Source: Aporrectodea caliginosa
Taxonomy: Eukaryota > Annelida > Clitellata > Crassiclitellata > Lumbricidae
Reading direction: 5' to 3'
DNA length: 64,000 bases
NCBI GenBank assembly: GCA_020284085.1
Contig: JACEVL010000159.1
Location: 1,801,231 to 1,865,230 of the forward strand
In this document: positions 10,712-20,444 of the stretch, piece by piece
How the letters are laid out: each line of letters starts with the position of its first letter
Numbering within the stretch: the first letter of the stretch is position 1
Position numbers and translations under genes: made by a program
The notes under the pieces: model-generated
What the model was told of the DNA's origin: nothing
The model's input: the letters and a program-made list of their open reading frames with translations, nothing else
The model's database searches: none

Positions 10712-13700
10712 CTATTGATAGCGAGCCGGACGACGTATCTCCCTTCTAGGCCGCGGGGAGATCATCGGAGCGTCGTCCGAGAGAGGCATCGAAGCGTCGA
10801 CAGCGTCCTCCGTCGAGTCCATTCCGCGACAGGGGCGCAGCTTGTCCACATGGACCGTGAATGGGCGAGAGTGAGCTGACTTGCGGATGCGATAGTTCAC
10901 GGGACCGCAGCGAGCCTCCACAGTGAAAGGGCCGGTATACATCTTCTGCCATTTCGGAGAGCGACCTTGGTAGCGACGAGGGGTATAGTACCAGACTTTA
11001 TCCCCGGGAGCAAATTCAGCAGGGCGTACGCGAAGATCGTAGGCGCGTTTCTGGCGTTCCGCGGCAACTCCCAAGTGTTCTCGTACCAGACGGTACGCAG
11101 CCTCCACCCGCTCCGCGAAGTCCTGCACGTAACTGGCATACGTGCCCGCTCCCCAGTCGGCATCCGTGGGCCTCCCATAGACGAGATCCAGCGGGGCCCG
11201 CGTCTCACGACCGAACATTAGGAAGTTCGGGCTGAACCCGGTCGTCTCGTGTAGCGACGCCCGGTAGGCAGCGAGGACATGGGGCAAATGTTCCTCCCAA
11301 TCCCTTTGATGGCTGCTTACCACCTTCCCAAGCATGGCATTAAGCGTCCTGTGAAATCGCTCTATGAGCCCATTCCCACTCGGGTGATAGGCGGAAGTTC
11401 GGACCTTATCTATCCCCAATAATTTACAGAGGTCCCGGAACAGATTCCCCTCAAAGTTACTCCCCTGATCTGTAAGGATCTGCAATGGTGCGCCATACCT
11501 TACGATCACACTCTCAACTAGGGCCCTAGCGACCGAAGTGGCTTCCTGGTTGGCCATGGGAATTGCTTCGACAAACTTCGTAAAGTTGTCCATAACCGTG
11601 AGGATGTAGATGTTCCCTCGGCGACTACGGGGGTGGGGACCGGTAATGTCTATGCTAAGGCGTTCCCAGGGTGCCCCGCATGGTAAAGGCTGAAGAGGTC
11701 CCTGCCGGGGAGGTAATCCTCTATGGTACTGATTGCACTGTGGACAACACTGGCAAAAGCGCCTCACGTCCCGGGACCATCCGACCCAATAGGCCCGACG
11801 CCTTACCTGCGCCCGAGTTCTTCGGACGCCCAGATGGCCTCCCGTGATCCCCGTATGAGCAAGTCTCATGTAGGTTTCCCGCATAGCCTTGGGTACCAAT
11901 AACTGTTCTATCCCATCCGGGGTTTTTCGATACATTACCTCCTCACACAGATACAATCGGTCCTTTTGGTGCCAATACACCTTCACGGCCTCGTTCTCCC
12001 GCAGAATATCCACTAAGTCCGGGGCCTGGACGCCTTCCTCTAACCACGGACGTACTACCCGAAGATCGGGGTCTTCCTTTTGGGCTTTTATCAAATCCTC
12101 CTGCGGATTGGGTTCAATATCCACTGGCTGTTCTACCACTGTCTCGGTAACTGCAGCGACCGCGCTTAAATCATCAGCCCCGCATTGCCGACAGGGCCTA
12201 CGAGAGAGGGCATCTGCATTACCATGTTTCTGACCTGGCCGATGCAACACCTGGAACTCGAACTCTGCCAATCGTTCCAACCAGCGGCTTTGCTGGCCGA
12301 TGGGCTCCGGAGTTCGCTGAAGCCACTGCAAGGCGGCGTGGTCCGTTCTCAGTATGAAAGGGCGACCCAAGAGGTACTGGCGGTACAGCTTTGTGAAATG
12401 AACTATGGCGAGCAGCTCTTTCCGAGTAATGCAGTAATTTCGCTCTGCCGTTGATAGCAAGCGACTCCCATAGGCGATTACCCGCTCCTCACCATCAATC
12501 CTCTGGGATAGTACGGCCCCTATGCCAACGTCACAGGCATCACAGTCCAGGACGTAGGTACCCTCATCCTTAGGTAAAGCTAAGACAGGTGTGGTCGTCA
12601 GAGCGCGCTTCAGAAGTTCAAACACCTCCTGACAGGTGTCATCCCACGCAAACGCTCTACCCTTTTTCGTCAGTGCGAACAGAGGAGCAGCCAATACCGA
12701 AAAATTGCAGATAAACCTCCGGTAGTACGAGCACAGCCCGAGAAAAGAGCGCACATCCCTCAGTCGTTGCGGAACCGGCCATTCCACAACCTCGCGGATC
12801 TTGGACTGATCCACGGCTACTCCATCTTGAGTCACTATGTGACCAAGGAAGCAAACAGCCCTGCGCAGCAAGCGGCACTTACTGGGCTTCAATTTTAAGT
12901 TAGCCGTTCGCAGTCGCTCGAACACCTTACCCAACCTCTGCAAGTGTTGCTCGGGCGTATTCCCGAAAATGATTACATCATCGAGGTAGACCAAGCAAAT
13001 ATCAAAGTTGAGTCCGGACAGAACAATGTCCATCAACCGTTGGAAAGTTGCTGGCGCGTTGCAGAGCCCGAAGGGCATCACCTTCCATCGATAGATACCT
13101 CGACGCGTGACGAAAGCGGTCTTGTCAGCGTCCCTAGGGTCCATGGCCACCTGGTGGTAACCGCTCCTTAGATCTAAGGTACTGAACCAGCCTCCACCGG
13201 AGAGGGCATCCAAACATTCATCGATTCTGGGAAGCGGGTAGGAGTCCTTCCTAGTTCTTTCATTTAACTGCCGATAATCTACACAGAAGCGGAGGGTCCC
13301 ATCCTTTTTACGGGCCAAAACCACGTTAGCCGCCCACTCGCTAACGGCGGGTTCAATCGTCCCAGCAGCCAACATGCTATCCAGCTGCTCATCGATGGCA
13401 GCCCTATGAGGAAGTGGTTGGCGCCGCAGAGGCTGTCTTACGGGACCTGCATCTCCCGTATCGATCCTATGAGTGGTCACATTTGTACGGCCAAGATCAC
13501 CTTCCCTTACCGAGAAAACATCGCTAAATTCAGTCAAAAGTTCCCGCAATTGCTCTCGGGTCTCGGGCGTAACTTCCTCCGGGAGATCAGCTAATAACAT
13601 TTCGCAAGGAACCGCCTCACCAACCGGCTCCTGGCCTTCTTTCCGTGTTTCCCTATACTCAACCTCAACAGGGTGCAACCCTCCCAGTAGTTGGTCCTTG

Positions 13701-15571
13701 GCTAACCTGACGGGATCCTCGGTCAAATTAACTACCCGGACCTGGGTCATTCCGGCGTCATCGCCTACCACAACCCGTGCGAGATGGACTCCAGGACTTA
13801 TTTCCTTAGCATCCGTCATCCAGGCCGGCGCTACGGACGACAAATCCCCAAACAAAGTTTTTACAGGGACATCAAACTGGCACTTGGGCGAAACCACCAC
13901 ATCTTCAGCGACAATCACCCTACGGCACCATCCAGCTCCATTACCCCTTACAAGAGAGATGCGTTTACGACCAATAAACAGAGCCCCAGTCCCAAAACCT
14001 AGGCGGCAGCGGTGCTCCCTCAGCCAATCCATACCCAGCATGGGGTCGGCTATCTGGTCGGACACCAGAAATGAACTAGAAATTTCAAACCCACTGCGGA
14101 CCTTAATGGGGACCCTTATCTCTCCCAGCACCCGTATATCGGACCCATTAGCAGCCATCAAATATCGGTCACAGGGACGGATCTCTAACCCCAGGACAGT
14201 AGAGGCAGGTATTAGGCTCACCTCCGATCCCGTGTCAATGAGGCAGAGCTGCGAGCGTCCGTTGATCGTCCCACGGATGTAGACAGCGTTGAAGGTTGCG
14301 CGGTTGGGCACTCTTGGATGGGTCGTGTGATTGGCGGCCACCGGCTCCGTTGGCGTCGAATTCTGAGTTTCTGTTTCGGTCGCGTTCGGGCGATTGCGGG
14401 CCCGGCGCGACTGGCGGCAGTTGCGAGCGTAGTGGCCGGGTTGGCCACAGTTGAAGCAGGTCAGCTCCCTCCTCGAACTCCCTGAGTTGCTGGCGTCGGC
14501 GTCACCGGGGCGACTGTCTCGGCCCGGCTCTCGGTTGCGGTCTCCGGGGCGAACGTCTCGGCCCGGATCTCCATCAGTCGGCGTACGACCTCGCAGCTCC
14601 CGGAACTGTCGGTCGAACTTTCCTTCCAATTCCCGTTGCCAGCGGCGTTGCTCTTCCCTCTGAGTTATCAGGAACTGGTTCAACTGCGCCTGAATCTGGT
14701 CACTGACGTCGGTCTCCCGAGTGCCTCGCACCCGGTTCGGCGGTCGTCTTCGGTCGTCTCGATCATCAGGCTCCAGCGGTCTCCTCCGGTCGTCCAGGTC
14801 CATCGTGCTTCGGTAGGCCTCCAGACGCAGCGCCGCCCGGTAGGCTTCATCAAGCGACTTGGGTTCCCGCTCACGAACTTTGAGCGAGAGCTCCCGATCC
14901 CTCATCGCCTCCAGGAAAGCGTCTTTGGCGATGATCTCCGTGGTTTCGTTGGCGGGGACCGGATAGGCAAGCACCACCAACCGGCGAATTTCGTGAAGAA
15001 GGTCGGATAGGCTTTCCCCGGCGCGCTGGCGGCGATAGTAGAGTTGCGTCCGGAAGGTCTCGGCTTGGCCTTCCGTCCCATAACGTTGACGCAGCCGTTC
15101 TGTCAACTGTTCGTAAGTCGCATCCGGCTGGGCCCCGAAGTCCCAAAGCAGCTGAGTGGCGGCTTTCTCCAGTGAGCAGCGGAGGAAGTCGATCTTGTCC
15201 GAGGCCGTCCATCGGTTGTGCCTCGCACAGACCTCGAACTGGGATAGGAATGATTCAAGCGAGCCTGTCCCATCGAAACGCCCGGGTTTCATCTGCATCG
15301 GCCGGTTCTTCAGCAGGCCGCCGACGCCCTCGAGAAGCCCTGGAAGAATCCCTGACTCGTCCTTCACTTCCCGGCTGACAGGTTCTGTAGATCTCCTTCG
15401 GTCGATCGGCTCCTTCGGCTTCCGCTCCTCGAAGCCAAAGTCGTCTGGCAGGCTGTTCCGGTCCGGCTTGATCTCCATCGGTCGTCTTCTCTCGGCGGGC
15501 GTGGAGCTTCTTGGCTGCAGGACGTCAAAGTCGACCAGCTGGTAGATGCGTGTGTCTTCCTCGTCTCCCAT
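10712..15571 (-). CDS. Gag-Pol polyprotein, Ty3/gypsy
   Basis: One open frame of 1619 residues starting at an ATG. It encodes the structural Gag and the enzymes that copy the RNA and integrate it. Approximate residue positions: Gag capsid-like region 95-250; CCHC knuckle CFNCGQPGHYARNC at 370; aspartic protease DTGSEVSLIP at 442; reverse transcriptase with LDLRSGYHQVAM and the catalytic YLDDVIIFG at 860; RNase H DCDACDVGIGAVLSQ at 1008 and HGNADALSR; integrase with zinc-binding HTGITGGH...CQCCPQC at 1240 and D-D-E motifs (LSIDITGP, TDQGSNFEG, GLIERFHRT) at 1307, 1368 and 1403; and a GPF-type module (YTGPFTVEA) near 1545. There is no chromodomain, envelope frame or frameshift. All catalytic motifs are present. 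Gag and Pol are fused without a visible recoding site. Confidence 0.96.
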   Translation of the reverse strand: MGDEEDTRIYQLVDFDVLQPRSSTPAERRRPMEIKPDRNSLPDDFGFEERKPKEPIDRRRSTEPVSREVKDESGILPGLLEGVGGLLKNRPMQMKPGRFDGTGSLESFLSQFEVCARHNRWTASDKIDFLRCSLEKAATQLLWDFGAQPDATYEQLTERLRQRYGTEGQAETFRTQLYYRRQRAGESLSDLLHEIRRLVVLAYPVPANETTEIIAKDAFLEAMRDRELSLKVREREPKSLDEAYRAALRLEAYRSTMDLDDRRRPLEPDDRDDRRRPPNRVRGTRETDVSDQIQAQLNQFLITQREEQRRWQRELEGKFDRQFRELRGRTPTDGDPGRDVRPGDRNREPGRDSRPGDADASNSGSSRRELTCFNCGQPGHYARNCRQSRRARNRPNATETETQNSTPTEPVAANHTTHPRVPNRATFNAVYIRGTINGRSQLCLIDTGSEVSLIPASTVLGLEIRPCDRYLMAANGSDIRVLGEIRVPIKVRSGFEISSSFLVSDQIADPMLGMDWLREHRCRLGFGTGALFIGRKRISLVRGNGAGWCRRVIVAEDVVVSPKCQFDVPVKTLFGDLSSVAPAWMTDAKEISPGVHLARVVVGDDAGMTQVRVVNLTEDPVRLAKDQLLGGLHPVEVEYRETRKEGQEPVGEAVPCEMLLADLPEEVTPETREQLRELLTEFSDVFSVREGDLGRTNVTTHRIDTGDAGPVRQPLRRQPLPHRAAIDEQLDSMLAAGTIEPAVSEWAANVVLARKKDGTLRFCVDYRQLNERTRKDSYPLPRIDECLDALSGGGWFSTLDLRSGYHQVAMDPRDADKTAFVTRRGIYRWKVMPFGLCNAPATFQRLMDIVLSGLNFDICLVYLDDVIIFGNTPEQHLQRLGKVFERLRTANLKLKPSKCRLLRRAVCFLGHIVTQDGVAVDQSKIREVVEWPVPQRLRDVRSFLGLCSYYRRFICNFSVLAAPLFALTKKGRAFAWDDTCQEVFELLKRALTTTPVLALPKDEGTYVLDCDACDVGIGAVLSQRIDGEERVIAYGSRLLSTAERNYCITRKELLAIVHFTKLYRQYLLGRPFILRTDHAALQWLQRTPEPIGQQSRWLERLAEFEFQVLHRPGQKHGNADALSRRPCRQCGADDLSAVAAVTETVVEQPVDIEPNPQEDLIKAQKEDPDLRVVRPWLEEGVQAPDLVDILRENEAVKVYWHQKDRLYLCEEVMYRKTPDGIEQLLVPKAMRETYMRLAHTGITGGHLGVRRTRAQVRRRAYWVGWSRDVRRFCQCCPQCNQYHRGLPPRQGPLQPLPCGAPWERLSIDITGPHPRSRRGNIYILTVMDNFTKFVEAIPMANQEATSVARALVESVIVRYGAPLQILTDQGSNFEGNLFRDLCKLLGIDKVRTSAYHPSGNGLIERFHRTLNAMLGKVVSSHQRDWEEHLPHVLAAYRASLHETTGFSPNFLMFGRETRAPLDLVYGRPTDADWGAGTYASYVQDFAERVEAAYRLVREHLGVAAERQKRAYDLRVRPAEFAPGDKVWYYTPRRYQGRSPKWQKMYTGPFTVEARCGPVNYRIRKSAHSRPFTVHVDKLRPCRGMDSTEDAVDASMPLSDDAPMISPRPRREIRRPARYQ

Positions 15572-15746
15572 CGGTGATCAGCGTTCTGCGATCGTCTAAC
15601 ACCCCACTTCGCGGGTACCACTGTGGCGAAACTCTCTCCTCGGAGAGAGATCACTTTGGCTTGACCCCTTCCTTCTGGGACCAGGGACCTGTGGCGAAAA
15701 TCTCCTTCTCACTCTCCACTGTCGTCGGGCGGATTCCTCTCACTTC

Positions 15747-16156
15747 TTACCAGGATAGCGCTTCAGAAATCCCCCAGTCTTCAATGTCGGCCAGGATCGG
15801 CCTCTCCGGTCAGGCAGAGGACTTAACGATGTTAGCGACCACCGAACGTCGATTAGATGAAGAAGACGACAAGAGCCAAGTCAATGAAATCACTTGTATT
15901 ATCGACGACAACTCAAATTCAACTGACAGAAAGTAATCAAGAACGACTGAACTGAACTGACAAAACTGACCGACTAACAACTACTGACTGCACTCAAGAA
16001 CGACTGAACTCACTACTGCACTCAAGAACGACTGACTACTGAGCGTCTTAAGCAGCGCTATTTATACACAACTAGGGGGGACTGGCGGTCCCCGGGGGGG
16101 ACCAACGGTCCCGGGGGGGACCAACGGTCCCGATACGGGGGGTCCATATTGCTACA
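15747..16156 (-). repeat. 5' LTR of the gypsy element
   Basis: About 410 bp, starting TGTAGC at 16156 on the minus strand and ending in the block shared with the 3' LTR. It has short internal repeats containing CACTCAAGAACGACTGA. The sequence beyond its inner end (TGGTAAGAAGTGAGAGG on the minus strand) is a possible primer-binding site. If so, the exact LTR edge lies six bases inside the shared block; I cannot settle this. Confidence 0.85.
16058..16067 (-). promoter_or_regulatory. TATA box in the gypsy 5' LTR
   Basis: GTATAAATAG on the minus strand, about 90 bp into the LTR. It is repeated at the equivalent place in the 3' LTR (9829-9838). Both copies lie beside the GC-rich minisatellite. 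Confidence 0.7.
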
Positions 16157-16747
16157 AACAAACTTGGTCTTTGAACTTAGATAAGACTAATTCTATAATT
16201 TTTGGTAATAGGGTGGACCGAAGCCTACTTTACATGTGCGACTCCCTCGTGTACATGAAACCAAATTTTAGGGTGTTTTAATTACTGATAAGCTTAAATG
16301 GAACAAAGATGTAGATATGATCACCAATAAGGTATCAGAGGTAGTTGACATATTACGTAAAGTTGGACATTTATTACATGCTGATAAACATAAACTATTG
16401 TATCATACTCTACTAGAGCCATATATCAATTACTACTGTGTTGTTTGGTCTTCTCCCTATAGAACTTGCAATTTGGATCGCATACTGAAACTTCAGAAAG
16501 CTGCTTGTCGAATTATTTCCCACTCATCTTGTTTGGCTCACTCTAACCCTTTATTCAATAATCTCAATATTCTAAAAATTTACGACCTATCGTACATGTC
16601 TATTGTAATACTTATGTTCAAGTTTGGAAATAATACCTTACCTTCCAGATTTAAAAATTATTTTATATCAGTTGCTAAGATTCATTCATTTAATACTCGT
16701 GGGTCTAATACATATTATTGTCCTCTATGCACTACTTGTCGATTTAA
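16157..16747 (+). pseudogene. LINE-A, C-terminal RT region
   Basis: Resumes LINE coding after the gypsy element at NKLGLNLDKTNSIIFGN, a segment normally found after the RT catalytic core. It continues through GVLITDKLKWNKDVD and the C-terminal LLEPYINYYCVVWSS, LQKAACRIISHSSC to CPLCTTCRFN. A stop replaces one residue before GVLIT. The YADD and GVPQGS motifs, and the DLSKAFD region, are missing between the two halves. The frame is cut at CGATTTAA (16740-16747), where the next element is inserted. Confidence 0.85.
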
Positions 16748-17582
16748 TGAGCGTTCATAAGAGCGACATAACGAAAGAGCGACGTAACAGAAGAGCGACA
16801 TAAATACCGTATCAAAAGAGCGACAACCGAAGAAATGAATAAAAATTCAAAAGAGCGACATAACGAAAGAGCGACAAACATATTATGTACCGGTAGGCCT
16901 ACTCATTTAAAAGCAGTAAGCTTAAATATAGACATCGATGTTTTCTCAGTAAAACTATTATATTATATTTATATATAGCTGCAAATAAACTTGCCGTCCA
17001 TTATTTTTTAATGCTTGTTTATAAAAAAATCAATCTAAAACCACAGACTTGCTCACCTTCACTGGTCAAGATCTTTCGCAAAACTGATAATCTCATAATA
17101 TTGACTGGTCAGTTTGCGCAATTATCAGAAACTGAGCCCATGCCTCATTTCACTCGCTCGCCTATTCACTCCGACATCCGCGTCCCCTTGGAGAGTACGG
17201 AACCCCGATGTACATCAAAATATAAGTACAATGGCTGGAATTCGTGCCTATAGTCCTTAAAAGTTGTTCATAACGAACCTCTAAATAAACACAGACCTCT
17301 CTTGCATATATATAGAACAAACTCAAGTAACTCTTTGATAAACAATTTGAATATAACCAATTATTTCTGGCTACGAATACACGACCCCTTAGTATATTCC
17401 CAAGAAACGAGACTATGTTAATAACCAATTTGTCACTCTTTTGTTACCTCGGGTATGTCGTTCTTTCGTTACGTCGCTCTTTCAAATCAGCAATATTTCT
17501 GTCGCTCTTTTAAAACTGCTCTCCCATTTGTCGCTCTTTTGTTACGTCGTTCATTCGTTATGTCGCTCTTTCGATACTCACC
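16748..17582. mobile_element. inverted-repeat element with AGAGCGAC repeats, 8-bp TSD
   Basis: An 835-bp element flanked by CGATTTAA at 16740-16747 and 17583-17590. Both ends consist of iterated AAGAGCGACATAACG-like motifs in opposite orientation: three or more at the left (16764-16880) and the same set reversed at the right (17430-17575). The 8-bp duplication is typical of hAT transposons, although the terminal bases are not a standard hAT end. No transposase is encoded. Removing it restores the LINE reading CRFN-SFRILGPRLWNSL. Confidence 0.8.
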
Positions 17583-17590
17583 CGATTTAA

Positions 17591-19360
17591 CACTAGAAGC
17601 ACCGAAGGGGTCAATCTGACCCCTTTTGGTTTTTAGCGGAACGCACCTCGGCCCCAGATATAGCCAGAGTCCTGTAATTTCATGACTTTTCCTAACTTCG
17701 TAGGGTATACCCTCTGCCAAAATTTGAACTCGGGGGGATTCACAATTTCTGAGATTTTTGCTGTTCTACCTTTAAGCACCAAGGGGTCAATCTGACCCCT
17801 GTTTCAGTACTTGCATATCAGGCTTACGCATTTCTTGTTTTTATTCAATAATATTATATATCAAAGCTAATTACGTAATAAATGTGAGCAGAGAGGAGAT
17901 CTGGTGAGAGGAGGAGATCTGGTGAGAGGATAGGATCAGATCTGGTGAGAGAAGAGGAGATTTGGTGAGAGGAGAGGCGATCTGATGAAAGGAAAGAAGA
18001 TCTGGTCAGAGGAGAGAAGATCAGATGAGAGGATAGGAGATCTGGTGAGAGGATAGGAGATCTGACGAGAGGAGATGAGATCTGGTGAGAGAAGAGGAGA
18101 TCAGGTGAGAGAAGAGGAGATCAAGTGAGAGGATAGGAGATCTGGCGAGAGAATTAGAGATCTGGCGAGAGGAGAGGACATTTGGCGATGGGAAAGAAGA
18201 TCTGGGGAGAGAAGAGGAGATCTGGTGAGAGGATAGGAGATCTGATGAGAGGATAGGCGATCTGGTGAGAGGAAAGCAGATCTGGTCAGAGGAGAGATCT
18301 AGCTAGAGGATAGTAGATCTGGCGAGAGAGGAGAGGAGATCAAGTGAGAGGATAGGAGATCTGGCGAGAAGGATGATTTGATGAGAGGAGCGAAGATCTG
18401 GTTAGAGGAAAGGAGATCTTGTAAGAGGATATCTGGTGAGAAAAGAACAGATCTGGTGAGAGAAGATCTGGTGAGAGAAAGAGGATATCTGGTGAGAGAA
18501 GAGGATATCTGGTGAGAGGAAAGGATATCTAGTGGGAGAAAGAAGATGTGATCAGAGGAGAGATCTAGTGAAAGGATAGAAGATCAGGTGAGAGGGTAGT
18601 AGATCTGGTGAGAGGAGAGGAGATCAAGTGAGAGGATAGGCGATCTGGCGAGAAGAAGGATGACTTGGTGAGAGGATATCGGGTGAGAGGAGAGGAGATC
18701 TGGTGAGTGGAGAGAGATCTGGTGAGAGCAGAGTAGATCCGGTGAGAGGAGAGAGATCCGGTGAGAGAAGACGATATTTGGAAAGAGGAAAGGAGATCTG
18801 GTGAGAGGAAGGAATATCTGGTCAGAGGAGAGGAGATCTGGTCAGAGGATAGGAGATCTGGTGATAAGATAGGAGAGTTTTCTGGTGAAAGGAGAGGAGA
18901 TCTGATGAGAAGATAGAAGATCTGGCGAGAGGAGAGAAGATCTGGTGAGAGGGGAGATCTGGTGAGAGGATAAAAGATTTGGTGAGAAGATAGTGTGAGG
19001 TCTGGTGAGAGGATAAGAAATCTGGTGAGAGGATAGAAGATTTGGCGAGAAGATAGGGTGAGATCTGGTGAGAGGATAGGAAATTTGGTGAGAGGATAGG
19101 AGATCTGGTGAGTGGATAGTAGATGTAGTGAGAGCGGAGGAGGTCTGGCGAGAGGATAGGAGATCTGGTGAGAGGAGAGGATCTCCTATTATTCCATTCC
19201 AACTTACTTATTACACTTGTTTATGCTCATGTAATTTATGTTAATAAAGTTGATAGTCAATTTAATTGAATTTGCAATTGACTTTGCATTATAAATTATT
19301 TGGGGTCAAAATGACCCCCTTGGTGCTTCTAGGAAGTTCGATTTCTCGGTGCTTCTAGTG
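17591..19360. mobile_element. piggyBac-like nonautonomous element carrying a minisatellite
   Basis: Flanked by TTAA on both sides (17587-17590 and 19361-19364). Ends are perfect 15-bp inverted repeats, CACTAGAAGCACCGA and its complement. Subterminal palindromes GGGGTCAATCTGACCCC (about 17607 and 17783) and GGGGTCAAAATGACCCC (about 19302) are shared with a smaller piggyBac-like element at 32926-33109. About 1.3 kb of the 1770-bp interior is a minisatellite, and no transposase is present. TTAA target duplication with such ends is the hallmark of the piggyBac superfamily. It inserted into the right-hand duplication of the preceding element. Confidence 0.9.
17886..19182. repeat. minisatellite GATCTGGTGAGAGGATAGGA
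   Basis: About 60 degenerate copies of a roughly 18-22-bp purine-rich unit built on AGATCTGGTGAGAGGAKAGG. Most units carry an AGATCT (BglII) site. Plus-strand copies are almost entirely A/G apart from the CT of AGATCT and the T of GGTG. Spurious Ser/Pro-rich frames arise on the minus strand. Confidence 0.95.
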
Positions 19361-19865
19361 TTAATAGTTTCAGAATTCTTGGTCCTCGATTGTGGAACTC
19401 TTTATCGGATGATATTAAAAGAGAAAATAGTCTCTACATTTTCAAGAAAAAATAAACAGATTTTGCTTTTAAAATATTCTAATGTTGATGTGTAGCTATT
19501 GGTCAATATACTTCTAAATGCTCAAATGCTCACCTGTCTTTATCTAAATCATAATTTGCATTTAATATGTTAGCTTTCAAATTTTTTATTAAGTCTATTA
19601 TTACCTCATTTTTGATATTGGTATTATTGTAGTGCTGTACTGCTGTTATTGTTTTTATTCTGTCACTACTTTTAATATTGGTTAAGTCATACTTAAGTCC
19701 TAATTAAGTTTCAAATACATTGATGAATAATAATCAAGAAAGAGTTGTCAAGCTTAGTATAAGCTATTAGCTTTTCTTGGCTCCTGTTGCACTGTACTTG
19801 CTATTTCATGATTGTAACTGAAATCCTGTTCTGTGCAACAAATAAATCATTAAATCAAATCATTC
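19361..19865 (+). pseudogene. LINE-A, C-terminus and 3' UTR
   Basis: Coding continues as SFRILGPRLWNSLSDDI...FKKK and stops at about 19455, as expected for the C-terminus of L2/CR1-type LINEs. It is followed by about 400 bp of AT-rich 3' untranslated sequence. The probable end is near AAATAAATCATTAAATC (about 19840-19860). This closes a LINE copy that began near 8416. Confidence 0.8.
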
Positions 19866-20444
19866 AACCCGTTCCGTCGAAATCCATTCACGGATGGCTG
19901 ATCAACCAGAGAAATTCTCCGGAAGGCGGGCTAATATTCAACAGTTCGTGGATCGACTACAGAAATGGTTTTGGGGATCCAGGTGGAAAATTCTTCTGGT
20001 TAGGAAACGAGAAACCCTATCAACTGCTGGCAATTGGAAACTGGAAGTAAAGAGTAGAAGTCCAGTCAAACGACACAGGGAAATGGTATTCGGCCGAGTA
20101 TGAGTCTTTCCGATTGAGCAACGAAGCAGTAAGTATATCACAAGCTTTTCTGGTACACAGGAGATGCAGGAGATGCATTCAATGTTGTAAAAAGTAACAA
20201 TTACTACTGGAAGATAAACGGAATTAAATTTACCACAATTGATCAGGACAGTGACAAGAATCCCAACTGAAACTGTGCCGATGGAGGAGGTTGGTGGTGG
20301 AACCAATGTGTAACCTCTGGTCTGAATGCATACAAGCCAAGTGTAAACTCTTGGGGAACTTTTCAGCTGTATGGACATGCCCCAACCCGTTTCGTTTCTA
20401 GCGTGCGAATGATGATAAAGAAAACTGATCGGACTTCTGTTTAA
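19866..20444 (+). pseudogene. fibrinogen C-terminal domain pseudogene
   Basis: Encodes most of a fibrinogen-related domain. The first part reads GWLINQRNSP, FNSSWIDYRNGFGDPGGKFF, WLGNEKPYQLL and GNWK, then a TAA. The same frame continues with DTGKWYSAEYESFRLSNEA. After a frameshift near 20140 it goes on with GDAGDAFNVV, GIKFTTIDQDSDKN, a TGA, NCADGGGWWWNQC, WGTFQLYGH, SSVRMMIKK and a terminal TAA. The metal-site-like DQDSD, the two cysteines and the closing strand are recognisable. Such domains occur in secreted lectin-like immune and clotting proteins. The domain start is missing, so the copy is truncated. It directly follows the LINE 3' end. Two nonsense codons and one frameshift make it non-functional. 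Confidence 0.8.

Larger units (their letters stand above)
9476..16156 (-). mobile_element. Ty3/gypsy LTR retrotransposon, full structure
   Basis: The element is on the minus strand. Its 5' LTR is at 15747-16156, a single Gag-Pol frame at 15571-10712, a 0.7-kb 3' untranslated part, a polypurine tract at 9995-9979 and the 3' LTR at 9978-9476. Both LTRs start TGTAGC and contain a TATAAATAG box. The outer ends share TTACCAGGATAGCGCTTCAG. I see no target-site duplication: the left flank ends GTGTCTT and the right flank begins AACAAAC. The flanking LINE lacks its RT core at this point, so this is not a simple clean insertion. The LTRs differ in length (about 503 and 410 bp). Confidence 0.92.

Noticed and set aside
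13473..14282. 269-codon plus-strand frame
   Set aside because: Antisense shadow of the gypsy Gag-Pol frame, Ser/Arg/Pro-rich by codon bias.
18822..19202. 126-codon Ser/Pro/Leu-rich frame
   Set aside because: Translation of the BglII minisatellite; repeats with the unit length.
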